From NCBI GenBank assembly GCA_029532415.1, contig JAQOTA010000071.1:930001-994000 (forward strand): 64,000 bases of DNA. Direction: 5' to 3'. The notes below the pieces were generated by a model, which searched no databases, was not told the DNA's origin, and saw only the letters and a list, made by a program, of their open reading frames with translations. The stretch's first letter is position 1. Each line of letters starts with the position of its first letter. A program made the translations under genes and the position numbers. This stretch comes from Marasmius tenuissimus. Taxonomy: Eukaryota > Basidiomycota > Agaricomycetes > Agaricales > Marasmiaceae. Positions 46,803 through 60,349 of the stretch are shown piece after piece.

Positions 46803-49273
46803 ATCTAAATGGGACGATCTCTTCTGTATTTAGTTTGTGCACGACTCTCAATGAATTTGGCTTTGGATGGAGTATCGAACATTGTGCATTATGACTGCAA
46901 ATGAATCCTGAGGTCTGTGTACGTGTAACATGCTAAATCTACTGGCACGTTTGTTGTGGCGACCCCAGACCGGTGCATCAGAGTTCATACAAGTACGGAG
47001 ACGACCAGCTATTCAGGGCTGTAGGGGCTTTTCGGGAGTCCCAAGGGGTAGGGGGAAATAAGTGATATTGACCGACGCTATTACCTATCCCCATCCTCCT
47101 TAGGGAATGGGGGTATTTGTGGCATCTTGCAGGAAGTCCAGTAAGTCCGAGTGGTGCTCCCGGGTGTTTTCCCTAAATGGTAGATCGCGAACCTCTTCGT
47201 ACCTCCCTCCCACTCATTGAATTGAATCTTCGATGAACCCTTTCAGAAACGAAAAGAGGGAAGTTTCCGAAGTACACGAGGCGAGGACAGTCCCGTCTTC
47301 CCCAGGTTGCAGGCCTATTCATAATACATATAGAAATGTACGGGGGTGGAACGTCCGCAAAACAGCAATTAGTTGGGATAACGTACGGGACCCCAAACGA
47401 TAGCACGGAAAGGGTTTGGATATATGGATACGGTCGAATACGTCCCAAGAACAGAGATACAAATCAGGGCTTAGATTCTGGATGCACATGGTGCTGTACT
47501 GTAACGTAGGGCTAGTATCTGTTGGCCAGGAATGTACTGCAACTGCCGGGATCGTCGCACAGGATGCCCCGGGGTCGTCGTGTATCAGGTGCTGATAGAT
47601 TGTCGGGAGTGGCAGATGGGTTGATCGTGGGTAGAGGGAAGTAAATAGTTATCACTTAGAGCTATTCAGACTTTGTCGTGTCTGGAAAATGTTGGAGTAG
47701 GGTAGAAAGACAGCGAAGAACGATGCACAGGATATGGGGGATATGACAGAGCCGGGTGGAGAGTCTTCGGGAACACCAGGAGATGCTGAAATATGAGTCT
47801 AGGAGTAACCTCTAGAGTCTAGTCTTTCCAGCCCAGCGAAAAGAAACAACCTATGCCTGTTGGTATCGGTCGGCTACGCATGCATAGACCAGGGAAAGAC
47901 CTATCTGATGAGGGGTATGGCTGGAGCGATTCCAATTCGGAGAATTTGGACTGGAAAAGAAACCCGCGTGTTCGAGAGTAATGTTGGCGATATTTATGTT
48001 GTTTTGAAGCGTCTTGAGCAGAGGATGCTCGCGCTCAGCTGCAAGTCCAGCCAAAATCGGTTAGGCCTTTTTTTTCTGTCGCGCCCATGGGCCGTGACAA
48101 ACGCGGGGACACGTAAGTACCACCAGCTGGAGCCGCTGCTGTATGATTTGCAGAAAGATGTTGAGCCGAGTTAGGTGGAGAACGAGCCTCAAGAGGTATC
48201 TTTAAACTTGAGTGAGATTCATCTCAGTAGAAGAACAAGGTTGAAGGAAAGTGGCAAGTTCAAACAACCACCGCGCCGCTCATGTTCACATCACGTGGAC
48301 CTTACCCGTCCCCTATATACACCGAATGTGTCGGGAAAACCTGCAGCGCGCCCGCAACGCTTTCCCCCCCTGCTTTCACATCCTTTATGCCCCCTGTTCC
48401 GCACATGTCGCTTTTCGAATCTTCTTCGATTTCTTGGACGCCCTCTGGAACTTGAACAAACCGCCAACTTCATCGATCCGAGTTACGCGACGCATTTTTC
48501 AACACTCATTCCCCGGTGCTAGCGGGAATTAGCCTCGCATTGGCATAACATTCTGGAGGGCCTTCTGACTCGAACATAGGCCATTTGCTAACAAACCGGC
48601 GGTTACGCCTTCGCACTCGCTACGCAATAGCCTCCGTCATCGTGGTCAACGACGAGCGGTCGGGAGACGACTTTTCCAGAGGTTAAGGTTCAAAACTTTC
48701 GGGGAATAGAGAGGTTGAGCGTCTAAGGAGGCGCCCTAAGTTTTGGATTCCGGAAGCGCTTGGGATTTGCGTCGGCGATACGTCGGGGTCAACAAGAACG
48801 CGAACGTTCCAGGACTCCAAGACCGCCGCCCTCCAGTCTTCCAACGACGAAAAATCGACCTCGTGGACGGACCGGGTTGTGGTCGACACATCAGCGCTCA
48901 ACGCCCAGCGCCCAATCATCCATCCGGAATTGTATGTCACTCGGCATATCAATAGTTCACGATTGAATATCACGTATCACATTCGAGGAGAGGCAAGTGC
49001 CGGTCCCATTACTTCACAAACTCGAAAAATCTAATCAGTACAACTAATGTGCTATTATAGGGATGCATAGAAAGTACAGTGCAAGATGCTTTACGGGATT
49101 TAAGTTAAGGTAAGTATACGCCAATGTGGTATAAATCAAAGCAAATATCTGAAGCAAATTGAAAGCAGGGACCAAAAGGTCAACGTCAAAAAAGAAAGAA
49201 CTGCGTAGCCAAATCAAGGGGATCCGCGCGAGTCGAAAGACGAAATCAGCAGCCATCAACACAACTCGTCAAA
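46803..49273. other. Intergenic, 2.5 kb, no supported gene
   Basis: This is the downstream region of VTC4 and of the minus-strand transcription factor (its 3' side). Open frames at 47173-47448, 47860-48174, 48175-48522 and 48743-48966 have no recognisable domains. No terminal repeats or tRNA were found. Confidence 0.45.
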
Positions 49274-52145
49274 TCACATCAACAATAGATTCATTCCCCT
49301 CTCCCGAATCAACTCTCGCCAATCGATATGTGATCCACTCACGTCCCGTTTCTGCCAGACACCCTCCATCAAGAAGCGGGTGGCCATGATGTTCCCAATT
49401 GTCTCATCCTGCGCTTGCAACCGTCCTTTCAGGAAGTCTCTGTGCGCGGCGTTGTCTGTCATGCAGCCGGCCAAACATATTGGGAAGACCAGGGTTCGAT
49501 CAATATCGCTAGGTGCCAATTGTCGTATCAGTGTCACTAGGCCATCAACCGAAGTATTGATTTCAGGTACACCTGCGGGAAAGGAGATCAGTATTGGCAG
49601 CCTCGAGGCGGAGGAATTAATGGGAACAAGGGGTAACGGAGTGGGACTCGTGGACTTCGAAGACAAGGAAAGCCGCAAAAATGGCGAAGAAACTCACTGG
49701 GACTAGGGCTGTTCACCACGGTGTGTAGGAACAGCAGGGAGGTTTCCCGGAATATACCGGCCACCACCCGTCGGATTTCCTCCGTCGGGAATGCCGCCTC
49801 GACGTTTCCGAGGTACGTGTTTTGCGACTGAATGGAATCTGTGCTGCGGAATGTCGAGTTTGCTATTTGTTGTCGCAGGCGCCGTTCGATGTCGTCTCCG
49901 CGACGGACAAGCTCCCGGAAACTGAGTGATCCCTTACGTTCCTCAGAGGCTTTCCAGAACGAAAGAACCGATATCTCTGCTATGGCCAGCCACGCTTCGT
50001 CTGGACAGCCGGTCAGGAACTCCATCTGCAAGCCCGGCTGGAGCAGCATGTTGTTGTCGGTCCAGCTGAGAAGACGCTGATAAAGGCTAAAGTACTTTGG
50101 AGGTCGCATCAAGGTCAAGCCGGAAATGATGTCGAAGATCTACGCGGGGTTTCTCAGTACAACGAGTTCGCAAGAGGCTCGAATCATTCCGTACCATGGT
50201 GCACTTGACACTCAACTGTCCAGCCGAATTCATCATCCCTAATGTTATCCCTGGATTATCGTCTGTCGGAAGGCCTAGCTGGGCAATCCAATCGAGGGCT
50301 ATGTGAAGCACAGGTTGCCAGTCTGTGGACCCGCCAGAGAGCTGAGAGAAGCAGACGAGATGCAGTGCTGCAAGGACATCTGTCTCGTTGTAGCTGCCCC
50401 CGCGTAATTGCTTGGCGTTGAAGAGTTGGTAGAGTGCTTCGTCGTAGAAGTATTTTGCGGTGGAGTGTTCTGGGTTGGGGTCGGGTGCTTCTAACCCTTG
50501 CGCAACTCGTAATCGTGTGTAGTGCAGACTGGCTAGTGCACAAACGGCGTTCGTCAGTGCACCTCTAGGCTCTTGTACTATCAACTGTTGGGCTGATCAG
50601 TTGTCTTGTCATTGTGGATTAGGAGAAATACCGTACCTCGAAGGTCGTGTTCATAACAGCAGAATTCGACAGAATGAAGTGTACCCTTCGAATGTTTTCG
50701 AAGTAATACATGACATGGCTCTCCTGTATCGAGTTCTGACCTGACAGGATTGGTATTTCGGGTACCGTTTGGACGTCGTTGCTATAGTCAAATCCGCCAC
50801 CGCCGCCGCCGCCGCCAAAACCTCCACCCATGTTCATACCCACACCCATCCCCATCCCCATTCCCATCCCCATTGTCGACCCTGTGCCTCCCCCAAGGCC
50901 CATTCCTGTTCCGAGTCCATTACTAAGACTTGACGTGCCCACATTCGGTGACAGAAGACTTGATGAGGACGATCCCGATATTGATAGGGTATTGAGATCT
51001 GGTTCGGGGCTGCCGAAGGGAAGACTGGGGGTTGTCTGGAGAGGCGAACTCTGGAAATAAGACTTGTTGAAATCAAGTCCGGCTCCTTCACTGTACGGAC
51101 CCTCAGAACGGTACAACGATGATGAAGTGCCTAGAACGGAGTGGAAAAGAAGCCGAAGAAAGAATGGCGCCCATGAGGTCGGTGAGTTGAAAGTTCCGTC
51201 AATGCTCAGAAGTTCGTGATCAGAGCGATGATGGATTGCTTACCAGGTAACAAGGTATCGTGATTCTGTGGGAATTCTCCTCCGCTTAGGGTGGGTGATG
51301 TCGATGACGCCCCGCCGTTCGTACTGCCGTTGCTGTTAGCTGAATATCTCTGGTTTCTTCTGGGTGCTCGTGGCGTGCTTGTTCCCGCTGCGGCTCCCGC
51401 ACCTGCTTGGGCCTGTAGCATCGACGACCGGGGCTGACCCCGGATCAGGCCTTTCCGTGTCAGCTGGGCTTTGATTGACGCCTTGTAGTCGTCAACAGCT
51501 TGCTTGTTCTATGTGGAATATGGAAGACGATGATGAGCATTCACGGGCGCCGGTGATCGTGGGTGAGAGAAGATAGAAAACGAACTAGAGCGGCACGCGT
51601 CGCGGATAATGAACAGCACGAGGACCACAAGGGCCCGCAGAACAAGCAGAAAATAGCAGGCCAGTACTCACACGCATCCATTCAGGCCGTCTAGCACCCC
51701 AACCCAAGCACTCGATTGTCAGTCGCTTGCATGTTCGACACGAATTTCCCTCCAATCTCTCCAAGTCGCATCGCTACCAACGATTAACAGCGTCAAGACG
51801 TGACCATCACCTGAGAATTCCTACGCGTCCATACCTTTCTGCGTATTCTACATGTCCTATTGATGGCGCTGTGAGCACCGAGACCGATCTAAAGGCGAAT
51901 TCTGCTTACCAACAGCCGGCTCTATCGTTGTTTTGTGGTGCTTGCGTGCGAGGCAAGTCCACCGAAGGCTGAGCAGGAGTGCCTTTTGCAGACTGTCTCG
52001 TCGTTTCATCTTCTGCTGGGGCACGGGCCATGGCGGTGGAGGTTGATGATGATAATGATAAAGAAGGAGAAGAAATCGCAGGGGACAAGTTGGTTGATGT
52101 GGAAGGAGTGGGCGAACCCGAAGAAGGTGAATTGGGAGAGGACAT
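49274..52145 (-). CDS. Zn(2)-Cys(6) transcription factor with fungal-specific regulatory domain
   Basis: Exons (minus): 52145-51910, 51856-51835, 51773-51672, 51508-51244, 51130-50637, 50584-50195, 50139-49698 and 49572-49274, giving 749 aa. The binuclear cluster is rebuilt across three exons: AGCWTCRIRRK, then RCDLERLEGNSCRTCKRLTIECLGWG, with six cysteines in the expected spacing. One cluster exon is only 22 nt. A Ser/Gly-rich linker contains a Met-Gly repeat (50830-50880) and a poly-Gly run. The rest is a fungal_trans_2-type domain with ALTNAVCALASLHYTRL, LRPPKYFSLYQRLLSW, CMTDNAAHRDFLKGRL and MEGVWQKRD. It is expected to be a nuclear DNA-binding regulator; targets are unknown. A related gene lies upstream on the same strand. 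Confidence 0.92.
50823..50880 (-). repeat. Met-Gly coding hexanucleotide repeat and poly-Gly
   Basis: CCCATC-type hexamers encode alternating Met-Gly in the linker of the transcription factor. They lie directly next to a run of GGC codons (50800-50822). This is slippage-prone low-complexity coding sequence. Confidence 0.7.
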
Positions 52146-54535
52146 GTGAGTGTGGAAGTAAGGAACTGACGAGGGGAGCGGACGGTTAGTTAACCAGAAT
52201 AAAAAAACCCAACTTTAATCCCTTTAAGGAAGAGCGAAGGGGAGATTTGAGAGATCTATCAATATCAAGTACGAGATGTCGAATAGATGCCTGGTGGCAA
52301 ACTAATAGAGTGACTGTAGTAACGAGTGTAACGAGTGTAACTGAGGGAGTAACGTTCCCAATTGATTCACCGTTGAAGTACCGTGTATCAGTTTCACAGT
52401 ACTCGGAAAGGGTCCCTTATTATTAACCCTGTTGATGCGAAAGACTGATGCTGGCGACGAGAGAAGGGCAACCGTAGGGAACTGTAGGGACACTGAATGC
52501 CAGAGCCTGCCGTCCGGTATATAAGAGCTCGGTATACATACGGTGAGAATCCTTTGTTTTTTTCCAAAGACATATCATTTTCTGTCAATATACGATCGGC
52601 AGATAACAACATGGTCCATTGGGTGCCTTCTGAACGCACGAGGCAACTCTAAATCGTAAGAGTTCGGTATTTAATATCACTATCGTTGTCTTCGGGCCCT
52701 CTGCCCCTCCTCTAGTCCCCATGACCAGCTCTGAGCTCATACCTCGATAGCAAGCACACCGAAATGAACCACAATTATGCCCAGATTGTCCTCCGACTGT
52801 CTGCCCCCGCTTCACATCAATTACCGGGGAAATCGCGAAAGGCAATCAGAAGATTTCAAAGCGAGATGAGTAAAAGTACTTACACACCCTACTTACACTA
52901 CCCATTTGTCACCCTTGCTTGCACCTCTATAAGCGAGGTGAACCACCCACCGGAACCACGGATCTTTTGTGCTTTGGGGCCCGCGGGCCTTGATGCTGTT
53001 TGACAGTGGTATGTAGATTGTAGAGTCGAACTCCAGTTGCAAATTATCGTGTCGAGCCTGGCCTAGGGCAGTGCTGCAGGTTCACTGGAAGGGGACCTGT
53101 CTAGCACAGCAAAATACTGTCTGAGTCGAAGCGTTGTGGAGTTGATCTAGTCGAGCCTTCCGAGGCTACCGTTTTACCTAGTGGATCCTTGGCCAGGCAA
53201 GGCTAGCATCCTATTTCTCCGACAGGCGTATCCGTCGATCGTCGCAACGGAAACCGTAGTTTGAACTTTGACCTAGGGAGCATTCAAACGGAAGTGTTCA
53301 AATTCAGTCAGAAAGGACTAAAACCAAGTACACGCGTGGTCCTCGGAAACCGTATGTTTGGAGTATCCAACCTCTCTAAGGTCACTTACAGTACTCAACA
53401 CACTCTCATCAAATAAATCACTGGAGATCACAGGCCTCGCGTCTCATCTTGGCATGTGTACATGAAAGGGTGGTGAGGTGGTGATGATCAGATGGTGTCC
53501 GAGTTGAAGTTGGTTGCGGCTCGTTTTCTTTCTCAACACGCGTGGGGAGGAGATGAGGGGGAGATTTAAAGTACGCAGCTCATGTCCACGCTGCAGTCCC
53601 GCGATAGAATCGTCAGACAGTAGACTCGAGCCCGAGAGAAGGACCAGATTCGATAGCCATCATTCTTGGATCCTTGCAGAGAATAAAACGGAATTCCGAT
53701 AACTTAGGGTCGCTCTCGGGAGTCGGCGAAAACCCCACCCCGCATGGGTTTGCCTCACGACACCGCGACGCACGTAGCCTTTCTGTTCGTCCGATGTAAT
53801 TATATTGTAAAGGTGTCCTGGTGGGTCGACGCGGCCCGGTGGCAAATGCCGAATCGCAAGGCCTCTCAGTGACGAAACACCAGAGAACACGGAATAAAAA
53901 CAAAGGCGAGTGTTTCAAGGAATTTCATTGATGACTTGGAGGGGACCGTATCCGAAAACGAGGACGATACGCACTGCCTGGAGGACAGAGTATACGTGCA
54001 GAGATAGATAAAGCGGCTAATGGACATTGAACAAAGTACATACAGTGACGTGGTTATCAGAGCTACAGATTGTGAATTGTTACTGGTGTGAGTGGTATTT
54101 TTTCCTGCGATCGAATTGAAGAAAGCATGAATGATGAACGAGCAAAAGACAACAAGGTACGTAGAGAAAGAGGAAGAGGAAAAAATGCAGACCGGGACCC
54201 GGAGAATGTTGCTTTGTGTGTGGTAGATGTATCGTAAGAGAAGGGTGGAAAAATGAGAAGTGATGAATTGCTGTAACAGTGTTCCTATGAGGTGTTCTTA
54301 TGAGGGAGTCATGCGAGAATTGGCCGGAAGGAAAGCATCGAGAGACAGGACAACAAGGAAAAAGAAGAGCATGGATAGCAAGGGATGAAAAGCAATCGTA
54401 ATGATACAAATCCTAGATCTCCGGAGATCAAGAAAAAAATTGACGTTACAACAAATTGCGTTCGTGGAATTTGTGATGGTATATCGTGTTACGCGGGGAT
54501 GAGTGAGAGTCGCGATCACTGTCAGCCGATCGGAC
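52146..54535. other. Intergenic between the two transcription factor genes
   Basis: 2.4 kb on the 5' side of the first factor and the 3' side of the second. A short direct repeat of TAACGAGTG lies at about 52319-52340. Minus frames at 52394-52639 and 53613-53918 have no domains. Nothing else is seen. Confidence 0.45.
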
Positions 54536-56832
54536 TCAAACAAGGAGAAGTCGCGTCTTGTAAAGCGCCCTCCGCCACGGAACAGGGTCCTTGGGCGCCG
54601 AGTTTTCGCGTTCCTTCCAAACTTGCTCCATAACTTCGACGACGCCCTTAAAGTTCCCGTAGACGATCCCTTCGTCGTCGCGGAGTTGGCTGACAATCTT
54701 TCGCTGAGTCTCCCTATCCTTACAGAGACACCCAATCATCAACACGGCGAAGACGGTGCTGCGGATGACAATCTGTCCGACCTCCGAGTATTGGCGCGCA
54801 GCTTGCAGGGCAGCAAAGGTGTCTTCAACTGCTTGGCGAATGGGTTGGACATTGGGGAAATCGCCATGTACAATGGTGTACAAGTAAAGGCGAGCAGCGT
54901 TGCGGAATACCTCAGAGGTGAGCTTGCGGTGGACCTCTTCGTTCTCAAGCGAGTTGGCGACAGGGGGATGAAGAAGGGCCTCGATTTCGGTGCATCGTCT
55001 CACGAGAAACATCGTGTCCAATGCTCCGCGCTCCGCGTAAGCCTCCTTCATGCGTGCTAGTGCCGAGATCTGTGCAAGCGCCCAAATGATTCGGCCTTCA
55101 CATCCCATGATTGCCATCATAGAGAGAGCCTGAGTACTGCCTTCCTCGTAGACGGTGGCCTGGTTGGGGTCAAAAAGCTCCTGGATAACTTCATACAACG
55201 ACGGACGACGCATCCTGGTCACGGAGGCCAGAACGTCAAACCATATCGTTGTCTTCACGATAAACTGCTCGGACCCAGAGCTATTGACCAGGGCGTCTTT
55301 GAGGCCGCCTATAAACCTCCCTCCTGTCAAGATGCGGTGACTTTGCTTCACCGCCAGTCCCAGCCATTCCTCCCAGTTGCCATATCCTCCGTCGAAAAGG
55401 AACGCAGATATGACATTCAGGGCTCCTATCGCATCGTTGTTATCGTGGTGCTCCTTCTTCAAGACTCCTTCCAGCTGCGCATACTTCTCCTGAATGGAGC
55501 TGTCCCCCAACGCATGTACCCGGCCATGATTCGTCCTTCGCTGGAAGTACACAGTAGCGAGGAAAGACGCCGATGCACGAGCAGTACCATCGGATTGGAT
55601 GCTGTCGATGATGATCTCGCTGACGAAATCATCAGCAAGTTGGTATTGCTTGTTCAAAACTCGGTATTCGATGTAGCGCTGGACCCATTCATCGTTTAGC
55701 CCATGTGTACGGATGGCGGCGGGTATCGTCAAGGATAAAGCGCCCTCAGGAGCGCCAAATGTCGACGCCACATTGTACACCATGTCCTCGTCTCCAGGTG
55801 GGGCGCCCGAGGAGTAGGACGAGCCATACGAGCTTGCGTGAATTGGTACCAGATCTGCCGGTGAAGATTACATTATATTCGAGTGTACAATATTTAGTAG
55901 TACAAAGCCTTACATGGTGGTGGTGCTATAGTAGTAGAATTATGCGTCGGCGCCATCAACGAGGGATCATATTGGGGTTCTTGAAAACCGGTATTGTTGC
56001 CGTCGAACACCGGCGATTCTGGCCTGGTGGCTTGTGGGGAGTGATGAAGGACTTGAAGTCAGAAGGTCAGTATAAGGCGTCTAATTGGATATGTCAAGTG
56101 TGGCGTACCAGGATGGGTCTCATGGATCGAACCAGTGGGGAATGGCGAACCAGCCCAATGACCATCCTCGCGCACGTTGGAAACTGAAACTTGCGCGTGT
56201 CGAATGTTTCCTTCGGCGGAAGAAGAAAGAACAAGATGGTTGTTGGCAGGAGGACTCTCAGATGCAGAGCTCGGGTAGCCCTCGCTGGCGAGCTTGAGGG
56301 TAGCACGTTCTTCTTGAGATTCTTCAGGATGAGTTTGAGTTCGTTGGCTTGGTCCAGAGTGACCTTTTATCATGCCCTGCGAGGCAAGGAAAGACTTGAT
56401 TTTGTCTCTGAGGTCGGTGACGTTCTGGCTCTCCTGCACATTGGCGATACACGTCAGCCAAACAAATACAATAAGACAAAGACTTGGTGGTGACGACGTA
56501 CCCTCAGCCAGTCTGGACGTTTTGCACCGAACCCCAGGCATTGAAGCCGCAACCGTACACAAGTCTCGCAGCGGCCTTGATCATCAGGCTTTTCGTCGCA
56601 TTTCTACAGGCGTGCCACCCGATTTCAACAGCACAATGGAAAAAACAGGCAAGAAGAAGGGAAAAAGGAGAAAAGTAAGCGCTCTTTGTCGACAGCCGCT
56701 GTACAGAGATCAACATACCTTTCGACGGATCCTACACGTGTAACAGCCCGACTTAGCGCGCACTGCTCCTTTCGCCTTGGGCGCTTTTCGAGTGGCAGAG
56801 GCGGAAGACGGCGTTTTGGGTTCAACAGGCAT
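54536..56832 (-). CDS. Zn(2)-Cys(6) transcription factor, paralogue of the downstream gene
   Basis: Exons (minus): 56832-56719, 56603-56502, 56433-56109, 56018-55914 and 55854-54536, giving 654 aa. The cluster is SGCYTCRIRRK followed by KCDEKPDDQGRCETCVRLRLQCLGFG. An intron splits it at exactly the same place as in the neighbouring factor. The large last exon is a fungal_trans_2-type regulatory domain (HGLNDEWVQRYIEYRVLNKQYQ, WFDVLASVTRMRRPSLYEVIQELFD, MGCEGRIIWALAQISALARMK, EVFRNAARLYLYTIVHGDFP). The start is the ATG at 56832, about 28 codons before the cluster. Nuclear regulator; targets unknown. Acceptors of exons 4 and 5 were chosen for frame and protein-likeness and are slightly less certain. 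Confidence 0.92.
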
Positions 56833-58175
56833 GATTTGAAGAAACGATGGACGATATTAGGACGACAATAAGCGCAGACGAACTATTGAGAGTTGAAGGT
56901 AGTGGTAGAGGATCGGGAAAAAGACGAAACGAGACTATGAAGCGGGACAGAAAGGCACTGGAACCGCCCAATCGCATAGAGGGTCGATATATGTACCGAA
57001 ACGGATCTGTATTGTTTGAACGCCCAAAAGTCACACAGCGTTACCAAACAGTCACAGGAGTAAAAATTTCTTCAGGGTCTCTGGGGTCCTGCTCAGACAT
57101 CGGCAGGACTTTTGGACGCTCCGGATGGAAACTGCCACGTGGTAGAATGCCTGCCTCATTGGGCACGGCGTCTCTCAACGGAGCCCACTGCCCTGTAAAA
57201 GGCGCTGCAAGAAATCACAACCTCAGACGCTTTCTGCGCCACATTGGTATAGGTTCTGTTCCTCTTTCGTGGCAATCGTCTCATCCTCAAAGCTCTCTGA
57301 AGACCTCTAAGTCCCTCCGTAATCGGCTCTGCTGACAAGGCAGTGTGACTTGGGTTTGACACAATCTTATATCGTCGAACATGCGAAAACCCATGAATGG
57401 TTGGTTCCTATCTTTGCATAAACGGTTCTGCAGACCCAGGGCCCCATGTTTTCAGTCTTTTTTCGGCTGTTCTCTCATCGTAAATCTTAAGCGCCGATGC
57501 CAAAGGAATCGGGACTCTATAACTTTCCCAGTTAGCCGCCGATATCGGGACTATGTCATTTCGAACTGAATGTCCTCTTGCAATTCCCACAGGTGCTGTA
57601 TCTTCTCGCCCTTCCACCATTTTCGATCAAACACGTACCGGCTTTCATATAGAAGACCGTAGCTGATGAAAATTAGTCCACATTGAGCCATATGAATTGA
57701 CCCGCAACGCATCCTTCTCCATGGAGGGCTGGTGTCAGCAAGTGCAGGGTAAAAGTCTGTTATGTAGGGTGATTGTGATTCACAACGGCATCCCTACCTT
57801 TAGTCTAAGCAACCCGAAGACCGATATTCGTGTCATTGCAAGACGGAAAGGAGCACATCGCCTCGCTAATCTTTGAAAGACAGGCTGGAGCAGAAAGTTC
57901 ATTATAAGAAATACAACGTTCCTACGTAGTGAATGGTTTGGTTTCCGGTTCAAATGGCATTAAAAGACTGACGAAAGAAGGGGCCAATAGCGATGTGAGT
58001 GAGTAGGGAAAGGGAGAAGGGATATAAGAGGGACAGATAAGCCAGAGATTTGACTAAACAGCGTCAGGTAGAACCAGAAAAAAGCAGCTTTCCGGCGGAG
58101 ATCGCAGAGACCTTTCGGAGTACTACAAGCCGAAATCAACGACGCAATAGCCCGTTGAACTCCTTTGGGCATCCA
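56833..58175. other. Intergenic between transcription factor and PH-domain gene
   Basis: This holds the promoter side of the transcription factor and the 3' side of the PH gene. The plus frame 56847-57335 and the minus frames 57156-57362 and 57408-57620 carry no recognisable domain. Confidence 0.45.
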
Positions 58176-59751
58176 TCAAGGCTGTTTCACAGTTCCTTCG
58201 TCCGACCGTGGAACAGCAGGCGTGCCAGGCGCAGCACTGGCGCTCAATCTGCGCACTTTTGCCTTGAGTCCCGAGCTTCCACCCCCAGATGACGTGAACC
58301 CAGAATTGTTCGGACTTGCGTCAGAGGTACCCGCCGGCTTTGAACCCTCGCTAGTACCTGCACCCGCAGCACCAGCACGTCGGGCGATGAGAGCCCGGAT
58401 CGCACCTAACCAGGTGATCTCGTCCTCTTCGCTGGGTGCGCAGACCAACAAGGTCTTCTTCGTTGTGATGATCTTGAACGTGTTGGAACTATGAGGATTG
58501 TCGGTCTCGGGAGCTGGTGGGCCCGCAACAGGCGGGCCGTGTTGGCGGTGAGAGGGAACATCATATTCAAGGGCATCAAGAATATGGGAGTACGGGAATT
58601 GACGGTGAGGTTTGGTATCCTATGGATATCATCAATGATATCGTAAAAATGCAAATCGTAGGGAAGATCGCGTACCATATGGCTAGCCGAATACATCAGC
58701 TTCTCTCCTGTGAGAACGAACCACCGTTTACGCCAGTTCCTCCGTTTCGAACCACACTTCATCAGGTAACCTGAAAGGATTGTTTTACTTGGATCTTTGA
58801 CTGCTGTAGCTGCGATGATCTTGGACGGTGAAGATGTGATGGCTGGAGGAGGTTGATGGGATATCGGTGGTATCATGGAATGACCCGAAGGCGATGCGTC
58901 CTCCGAGTCTGACGAGGTATATGGCATTTGCGAGGGTGGCGAAGGGGTAACTGGGTGTTGATGTGATGATGACCTTTCAGTCCGGGGTATTGGTATCGGA
59001 GCACTTCCTGTTGTCTGCGTCGTCAAGCCCTGTCGTGTCTCTTCAATGGCCTGCACCCATTCCTGCACTTCCTCGGATGTTTTGGCTTGTAGATAATATG
59101 TTCGCACGGGAGATACGAGACCGAACGCATTTTCGTGGCGCTTGAGTGATACTGGACTGCAGGAGTGGACGTCTTTGAGATCGAGGAGCCGAAGAAGCTG
59201 GTACTCCGCTGCAGTCTTATAGTAGGCCAGATGACCGGGTCGTAGAACAAACCAGCGTTTCTTCCACGTCTGTTTATGGAATGGGAGAATGTTAGGGAAG
59301 CAATAACCGTAGCGTGTTAAGAGAGACGCCCAACCTTTCTCCGTTCGCCCTTCTTCCACAGATAGCCAGCCTTTATAACGCTCTCGTCGAATGATCCCCG
59401 GCCTTGTTCGTTGTTTTCCGCTGTCTTCCAGCCACCTTCGTCATCTTCATCTTCCGAGTCTTCCCCACTTCCTGATCTCCTCTCGGCGATTGAAGATAAA
59501 CCGTGATGATTGGGACCAGTCAGTCCAGACGGCGACATTGACCAAGCGTCGGGCGTAAGTATAGAGTCCGAATCGGATTCTGTCCCAGAGACTGGCGGTA
59601 CAGTGACGGGAGGTGGCTAGAGTGACCATGGTGGATTAGACGTCGTATACCAAGCGTATGAGAGACAAACCTTGGCGGCCCTATTGACAGAGTGAACGGA
59701 TAGTTTTCTCTGTATCTCTTGAGGTGACGGTGGTGCCGCTGAGGGAGACAT
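58176..59751 (-). CDS. Double pleckstrin-homology-domain protein
   Basis: Exons (minus): 59751-59671, 59616-59335, 59269-58676 and 58619-58176, giving 466 aa. PH domain 1 spans the second and third exons (VIKAGYLWKKGERRK, TWKKRWFVLRPGHLAYYK, ending EVQEWVQAIEE). A Ser/Pro linker follows. PH domain 2 starts ILSGYLMKCGSKRRNWRKRWFVL and ends ITWLGAIRALIARR. Both contain the K-x(n)-K/R-x-R strand pattern that often binds phosphoinositides, so membrane recruitment is likely. The tail is Ala/Gly/Ser-rich and basic. The arrangement resembles fungal tandem-PH adaptor proteins. The start at 59751 is the first in-frame ATG and gives a 27-residue first exon. Confidence 0.9.
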
Positions 59752-60349
59752 TGTCCGTGCTCGTCGACGTTGGAAGCTTCAAGGTCCTCCCACTGACCTC
59801 TGTGCAAGTGGCTGTGTTCCTGCTTGTAGTTGTTAGGTGCTCACAGCCGGCTTTTGCCGGAAGTCCATTCTCAACAATAACATTGAACAAGTACTGATTG
59901 TTGTCACAGGTACCTGGTTTCGACGGCCCATGTCAAGGCCATCTTCAGAATTCGAAGTTTCAGAATGCAGGAAAGACGGGATGATCGGACAATAAGACAT
60001 ACCGCCTTGTGAGAGTAACGAAATCGAGAATCATGGCCTGTGGGTCCTTCTGAGAATAATCGTACTTATTATATGGGCGTGGTTATTGGCGAATGAGATC
60101 CGTGTCGCACACGGCAGGGAGCTATCGTTGAATGTGTCGAAGGACATCCAAGTTAGCTATGGTCCTTGGTACACGGCCTCCATGAATTCGGCCTCCGAGT
60201 CATGGAATTGGAAAGTACAAAGTTGAAAATAGGGGCTTTGTCCCAAAAAGGGAACTCGCGATCGATGATTCGATAACGCGTGCCCCAACGAACAGCTGCT
60301 CTCTTACCTCCATTACTCCAACCGTCCTCAACAAATCATCTCTGCTATC
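59752..60349. other. Divergent promoter region, PH protein and ACBP
   Basis: The 598 bp between the two start codons contain no supported gene. CT-rich tracts lie just upstream of the ACBP start. Confidence 0.45.

Noticed and set aside
49700..49715. Second copy of the MITE end (ACTAGGGCTG)
   Set aside because: It lies inside coding sequence of the transcription factor, and the match stops after about 10 bases, with no partner repeat.
52300..52345. TAACGAGTG direct repeats as a regulatory array
   Set aside because: There are only two full units and a partial one, so this is too little to separate from chance.
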